Part shown: in pieces, positions 6,765-9,371 of the stretch
Layout of the letters: every line of letters starts with the position of its first letter
How positions within the stretch are numbered: the first letter of the stretch is position 1
NCBI GenBank assembly: GCA_002441465.1
Contig: DJWE01000079.1
Coordinates: 1-9,371, forward strand
Origin: Propionibacteriaceae bacterium UBA6238
GTDB lineage: Bacteria; Actinomycetota; Actinomycetes; Propionibacteriales; Propionibacteriaceae
DNA: 9,371 nucleotides
Direction: 5' to 3'
Position numbers and translations under genes: made by a program
The notes under the pieces: model-generated
What the model was told of the DNA's origin: nothing
The model's input: the letters and a program-made list of their open reading frames with translations, nothing else
The model's database searches: none

Positions 6765-8530
6765 GCCTGAAACCTGTCTTCCCTGATGAGGGTCTTGTGA
6801 ACCACGATTGGGTGCCTCGGGTCGGCCAGCACGGTGTAGTTGGGTGCGCTGGCGGGCACAAGGATGACGTCGAGGTAGCCCGCCTGGTACTCGCCAGTGT
6901 CTGTTCGGACGTGCGCCGACTCGCCATCGACCAGCGCGAGGACGGTGAAGCCGGTGGTGTTCGAGGCAGCATAGGACTGGCCCGCCGCGATCTCGATCCG
7001 GTGGGTGTCGATGTACATGCCGTCGTAGTGGCCGACGAGGTAGTCCACCCAGCCGGGCCCCTCGGCGACCAATCGGGGTGGGAACGCTATGTGTTCGCCC
7101 ACCCAGTCAGCATTCCTGTCGTAGGCCAGCGCCAGACCGGCCAGCTTGGTGTGGATCGGGCGCGGCTTCCCCGTGATGTCAGGGCGGTTGTAGTCGTAGA
7201 TCTTGTAGGTATAGGCACCCGAGGTGATGGTGCCGAGTTCCAGGACAAGCTGGTTACGGCCGGAGCTATGAATCGTTCCGTGGGGCAGGAAGATCTGTCG
7301 GCCCACCTCCGAGTCGACCGAGTGGATGTAGTCCTGGTAAGGCACGTCCGATCCGTCTCGCTCCGACTGTCGACAGAGCTCGAGGAAGCGATGGCCGTCC
7401 CCCTTGAACCCGCAGTACGTCTTGGCGCCGTGGCCGGTGAGCACGATGTAGTAAGCCTCGTTCTGCGCCTCGATGTCGCCGTGCAACTGCTGGATCATGT
7501 CGTCGCTAGGGTGGACTTGGACCGACATGTTGCCATTGCTGTGCCAGGTGTCGTCGTAGTTGAAGCGCACCGGGAACCGTCCGTCGAACCGGCGGTAGAG
7601 GGTGTCACCGATCAGGTGCTCACCCACCGCATCCATGACCGTCATGAACGGTACGTCGATCTGGACCGGGCCGGAATCGATCAGAAGGCTCGCCTCCGTG
7701 GGGATGAGGTCGAACGCCCAGGCAACCTTGTCCACCATGTCGTCCGGAATCTCCCGGAGGCGCTTGACGAACTGCCCGCCCCAAACTCCTTCCACATAAA
7801 CCGGCTTCGCGCGCAGCGGCCGATCCCGCAACTCGTCCAGTACTGCTCGCAGTTCGCTCCAACTCATGATCTGCAGGGAGCGCTCGGAGTCCAGGATGTA
7901 GCCGGCCAGCTGGTCTTCCACCACCAACTGCTTCCGAAGGCGGACCGCGAGTTCGACATCCACGAAATAGGTCTGCCGTGCGATCGTGTCGACATCCAGG
8001 TTGGGCCCCGCTCCGAGGCATCGATAGCGGCCATCGTGCACCCGCAGGGCGAGGTCCTTGGGAGTGACGTCGATGAAGAAGACCGCACTCGCGTGCTTCC
8101 GCAGGGGCTCGGCTGCCGCACCAAGCCCGTAGATGAGGGTTGGGCGACCGCTCACAGCTATGCCGCGCAGCAGGTCCGCCACCTTCGCCAGGTCGAGAAT
8201 GGCGGCGTAGTCCTTGTCGAACAGCCGGCCGAAGATGAGCTCCGGATCAGTCTCGCGATCCATGGGCAAATACGCAGCAAGGAGCTCATCGAGTGCAGCC
8301 CTCAAGAGTGTCGAGGCGTCGACCAAATCCCACTCCGGCGAAACTCGCCGGAGTCCGGCCGCGATCTCCTCGAACCGCGCCCCCGGGAATCCGTCCAGGA
8401 CGATCATCCCCTTGGCAGATCCCAGCGCTTCCAGCACCGCTGGGACGCCCGCGGCCACCTGCAGGCTGGCCGCCACCCGGTTCACAGGTTGGGGATCATC
8501 GAACGGCAACGGCCGGTATCTGAATGACAC
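6749..8530 (-). CDS. manA: Type I mannose-6-phosphate isomerase with N-terminal extension domain
   Basis: The protein interconverts mannose-6-phosphate and fructose-6-phosphate. The start is GTG at 8528-8530 because AAGGAG lies seven bases upstream. An in-frame ATG at 8572 would place the operator and -10 box inside the gene. The product is 593 residues, versus roughly 310-420 for ordinary type I isomerases. The isomerase part begins near residue 242 (KPVYVEGVWGGQF). It shows SVQVHPSDD (Gln338, His340) and NEAYYIV (Glu358) as zinc ligands, PHGTIHSSGRNQLVLELG with His417 or His421, and YKIYDYNRPD. Residues about 1-235 are an extra domain with KGMIVLDGFPGARFEEI and RPTLIYGLG. This looks like a P-loop kinase-type fold lacking the GK[S/T] Walker A, which is inference. 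As first operon gene it feeds the mannosidase product into glycolysis. Confidence 0.88.
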   Translation of the reverse strand: MSFRYRPLPFDDPQPVNRVAASLQVAAGVPAVLEALGSAKGMIVLDGFPGARFEEIAAGLRRVSPEWDLVDASTLLRAALDELLAAYLPMDRETDPELIFGRLFDKDYAAILDLAKVADLLRGIAVSGRPTLIYGLGAAAEPLRKHASAVFFIDVTPKDLALRVHDGRYRCLGAGPNLDVDTIARQTYFVDVELAVRLRKQLVVEDQLAGYILDSERSLQIMSWSELRAVLDELRDRPLRAKPVYVEGVWGGQFVKRLREIPDDMVDKVAWAFDLIPTEASLLIDSGPVQIDVPFMTVMDAVGEHLIGDTLYRRFDGRFPVRFNYDDTWHSNGNMSVQVHPSDDMIQQLHGDIEAQNEAYYIVLTGHGAKTYCGFKGDGHRFLELCRQSERDGSDVPYQDYIHSVDSEVGRQIFLPHGTIHSSGRNQLVLELGTITSGAYTYKIYDYNRPDITGKPRPIHTKLAGLALAYDRNADWVGEHIAFPPRLVAEGPGWVDYLVGHYDGMYIDTHRIEIAAGQSYAASNTTGFTVLALVDGESAHVRTDTGEYQAGYLDVILVPASAPNYTVLADPRHPIVVHKTLIREDRFQAWQTS

Positions 8531-8549
8531 CTCATCACTCCTTCCGAAC

Positions 8550-8561
8550 TTGTTATAACAA
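8550..8561. promoter_or_regulatory. Palindromic operator, probable GntR-regulator binding site
   Basis: TTGTTATAACAA is a perfect 12-bp palindrome. Its core GTTATAAC matches the general GntR-family operator form GT-N-AC with a central TA, as used by the HutC/FarR group. It overlaps the last two bases of the predicted -10 box and lies where transcription would start, so a bound protein would block initiation. The regulator encoded at the end of the operon is the natural candidate. Confidence 0.72.
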
Positions 8562-8588
8562 CATAATGGCATAAGAGTGCGGCGTCAA
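8560..8588 (-). promoter_or_regulatory. Predicted sigma70-type promoter of the mannoside operon
   Basis: On the minus strand a -35 box TTGACG (8583-8588, five of six consensus) is followed after exactly 17 bases by TATGTT (8560-8565, four of six). It precedes the first operon gene's GTG by about 30 bases and abuts the palindromic operator. No other promoter is evident inside the operon. Confidence 0.62.
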
Positions 8589-8589
8589 T

Positions 8590-9070
8590 GGCCTCCCAGG
8601 TCTCGCAGGTCAACGGCGCTGCCCCGACCGCCGTGCGGGACGACCGCCCCTCGGCCCAGCGACTCGCCCAGGACGCATGGGTGAGCGAGACCCGTTCCGC
8701 GTGCGGCAGACGTGCACAAGCGCTCGAGCAACGATGGATACTCCGCCAGCAACGCGCTGGGGAGTAAGGGGCTTAGGCCGTGTTCATCAAGCGCATGCTG
8801 ACTCGTCCTTCGCGGCAGCCACGGCCGAGGCGATCGCGATCGTCGACCGGGCAGCCGCGCGGGCCGACTCCGAGACGAGGGGCGCTCGTGTCGCGGCCCG
8901 TATCAGGAAGGTGGATCGAGGTCGCCCGGGGCACGGAGTTAGAACGGAGTGCCGGGACCCTCACAGGCCCGTCATCCTCGGCAGCCCGACTCCTGCCCCG
9001 CGTTGGCCTGGCCGGTGCTGGTGGGGCCGACACCGTGGCGCAACGGCTCCTCCGTACCGTTCTTGAACCG
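8590..9070. other. Stretch without a supportable gene upstream of the operon
   Basis: Open frames exist on both strands here (for example plus 8677-9066 and 8780-9136, minus 8773-9033, and a 59-codon plus frame 8588-8767). None has a recognised domain, a convincing ribosome site or natural-looking amino acid composition; they are rich in Arg, Pro, Ser and Ala, as expected of non-coding frames in high-GC DNA. One segment of the 8677 frame (AEAIAIVDRAAARADSETRGARVAARIRKV) looks helix-like and could be a remnant of a decayed gene. I cannot assign it. No integrase remnant is recognisable. Confidence 0.4.
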
Positions 9071-9073
9071 GCA

Positions 9074-9093
9074 CGTGGGGCAAATGAGGGGCA
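9074..9093 (+). repeat. Tandem repeat pair 1, candidate integrase arm-type sites
   Basis: CGTGGGGCA (9074-9082) is followed 11 bases later by TGAGGGGCA (9085-9093). The 11-bp period is about one helical turn, typical for paired arm-type binding sites of tyrosine integrases. The same unit recurs 90 bp away at 9164-9183. Confidence 0.6.
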
Positions 9094-9163
9094 GAGATCC
9101 CCCCAAGGGACGGCAGACTCCAGCCATCAGGCCTAGCCAGAGGCAGTTTGCGCGTCCAGCTTC

Positions 9164-9183
9164 CGTGGGGCAGACGTGGGGCA
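9164..9183 (+). repeat. Tandem repeat pair 2, candidate integrase arm-type sites
   Basis: CGTGGGGCA occurs at 9164-9172 and again at 9175-9183, an exact tandem pair with 11-bp period and the same unit as at 9074-9093. Together the two pairs lie about 170-280 bp from the tRNA 3' end, a distance typical of arm sites from an attachment core. Confidence 0.62.
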
Positions 9184-9237
9184 CGAATGACCCCGAGTGG
9201 GCCTCAACCAGCCCGAGGCAGCCCACCGCCACGAACG

Positions 9238-9250
9238 AAACCCCTAGTCA
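9238..9250 (+). repeat. 13-bp direct repeat, copy 1
   Basis: AAACCCCTAGTCA is found here and exactly again at 9326-9338, 88 bp apart. Copy 2 lies just beside the tRNA 3' end. The pair could be recombination-accessory sites (for example excisionase) or flank a small duplication. Confidence 0.6.
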
Positions 9251-9325
9251 CAGCGATTCGGGAATGGCCAGCAGAAACACGCGAGAGGTATTGCACCTCC
9301 ACTTTTCGCCATTGTTTCGAGGGTA

Positions 9326-9338
9326 AAACCCCTAGTCA
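9326..9338 (+). repeat. 13-bp direct repeat, copy 2
   Basis: This is an exact second copy of AAACCCCTAGTCA (first at 9238-9250). It starts about a dozen bases downstream of the tRNA 3' end, at the expected border of an integrated element. Confidence 0.6.
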
Positions 9339-9341
9339 GAA

Positions 9342-9371
9342 GCACCTTCGGTGCGCGAGAGAGGAGTTGAA
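9342..9371. other. Candidate attachment site (attL/attR-like) at the tRNA 3' end
   Basis: The tRNA 3' segment abuts a small inverted repeat (GCACC/GGTGC, 9342-9354) and the repeat-rich DNA to its left. Integrative elements of actinobacteria often recombine within the 3' part of tRNA genes, rebuilding the tRNA and leaving arm sites on the element side. That arrangement is what is seen here. The core sequence cannot be defined without the other end of the element. Confidence 0.45.
9352..9371 (-). tRNA. tRNA gene, 3' part only (rest lies beyond the window)
   Basis: Reading the minus strand from the window edge gives a T-loop TTCAACT (9365-9371), the 3' strand of the T-stem CCTCT (9360-9364), the 3' acceptor strand CTCGCGC (9353-9359) and discriminator A (9352). 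CC follows and then G, so a full CCA is not encoded. All lengths (7, 5, 7, 1) fit a canonical tRNA exactly. The matching 5' acceptor would be GCGCGAG, as in some actinobacterial tRNA-Leu, but the anticodon is outside the window and the identity is a guess. The gene is transcribed leftward, like the operon. Confidence 0.75.

Noticed and set aside
5901..6770. 289-codon plus-strand frame opposite the GH38 N-terminus
   Set aside because: It is antisense to the catalytic domain with its HTHWD and YLADPFG motifs, so it is a shadow.
6797..8527. 576-codon open frame on the plus strand opposite the isomerase gene
   Set aside because: The minus-strand gene carries the isomerase zinc-site motifs; the plus frame has no recognisable domain or ribosome site.
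8531..8572. Upstream ATG extending the isomerase gene to 607 codons
   Set aside because: It would place the operator and -10 box in coding sequence, and it adds residues with no homology; GTG at 8530 has an AAGGAG at the right distance.
8588..8767. 59-codon plus-strand frame starting at the -35 region
   Set aside because: No ribosome site and no similarity recognised; it would start inside the operon promoter on the opposite strand.
9074..9183. Repeats considered as a CRISPR array
   Set aside because: The units are only about 9 bp, arranged as two tandem pairs with 11-bp period rather than regularly spaced 25-40 bp repeats, and there are no cas genes.

Overview
The window is high-GC DNA with the codon bias and frequent GTG starts of an actinobacterium (Actinomycetota). 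I infer this from composition and protein style and cannot name a genus. Every convincing gene lies on the minus strand, so the window reads from right to left.

Right edge (about 9070-9371): the last 20 bases are the 3' end of a tRNA gene (half T-loop, T-stem and acceptor stem) entering from outside the window. Immediately downstream of it are two tandem pairs of a CGTGGGGCA-type repeat with 11-bp period and a 13-bp exact direct repeat. This layout is typical of a tyrosine-integrase attachment site at a tRNA 3' end, so the rest of the window may be the end of an integrated island. No integrase is recognisable. The stretch from about 8590 to 9070 holds no gene I can support.

Centre (1304-8588): one promoter with a 12-bp palindromic operator precedes a six-gene operon. 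The order is a type I mannose-6-phosphate isomerase with an extra N-terminal domain, a GH38 alpha-mannosidase of MngB type, separate fructose-family PTS subunits IIB, IIC and IIA, and a GntR/UTRA repressor. The gene set matches the E. coli mngR-mngA-mngB system for 2-O-alpha-mannosyl-D-glycerate, except that the PTS is split into three proteins and a ManA enzyme is built in. The inferred pathway is as follows. The PTS imports a mannoside and phosphorylates it on the mannose. The GH38 enzyme splits it to mannose-6-phosphate and an aglycone (glycerate if the substrate is mannosylglycerate). The isomerase makes fructose-6-phosphate. The GntR protein senses a phosphorylated intermediate and controls the promoter. 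Both longer gaps inside the PTS part, IIB-IIC and IIC-IIA, contain strong GC-rich hairpins without U-tracts, probably tuning subunit stoichiometry.

Left edge (1-1303): an IS110-family insertion sequence lies directly behind the stop codon of the regulator gene, in the same orientation. Its DEDD transposase is intact. The short non-coding stretch upstream of the transposase is where IS110 elements encode their bridge RNA, and it contains inverted repeats. No Rho-independent terminator is visible between the operon and the IS.
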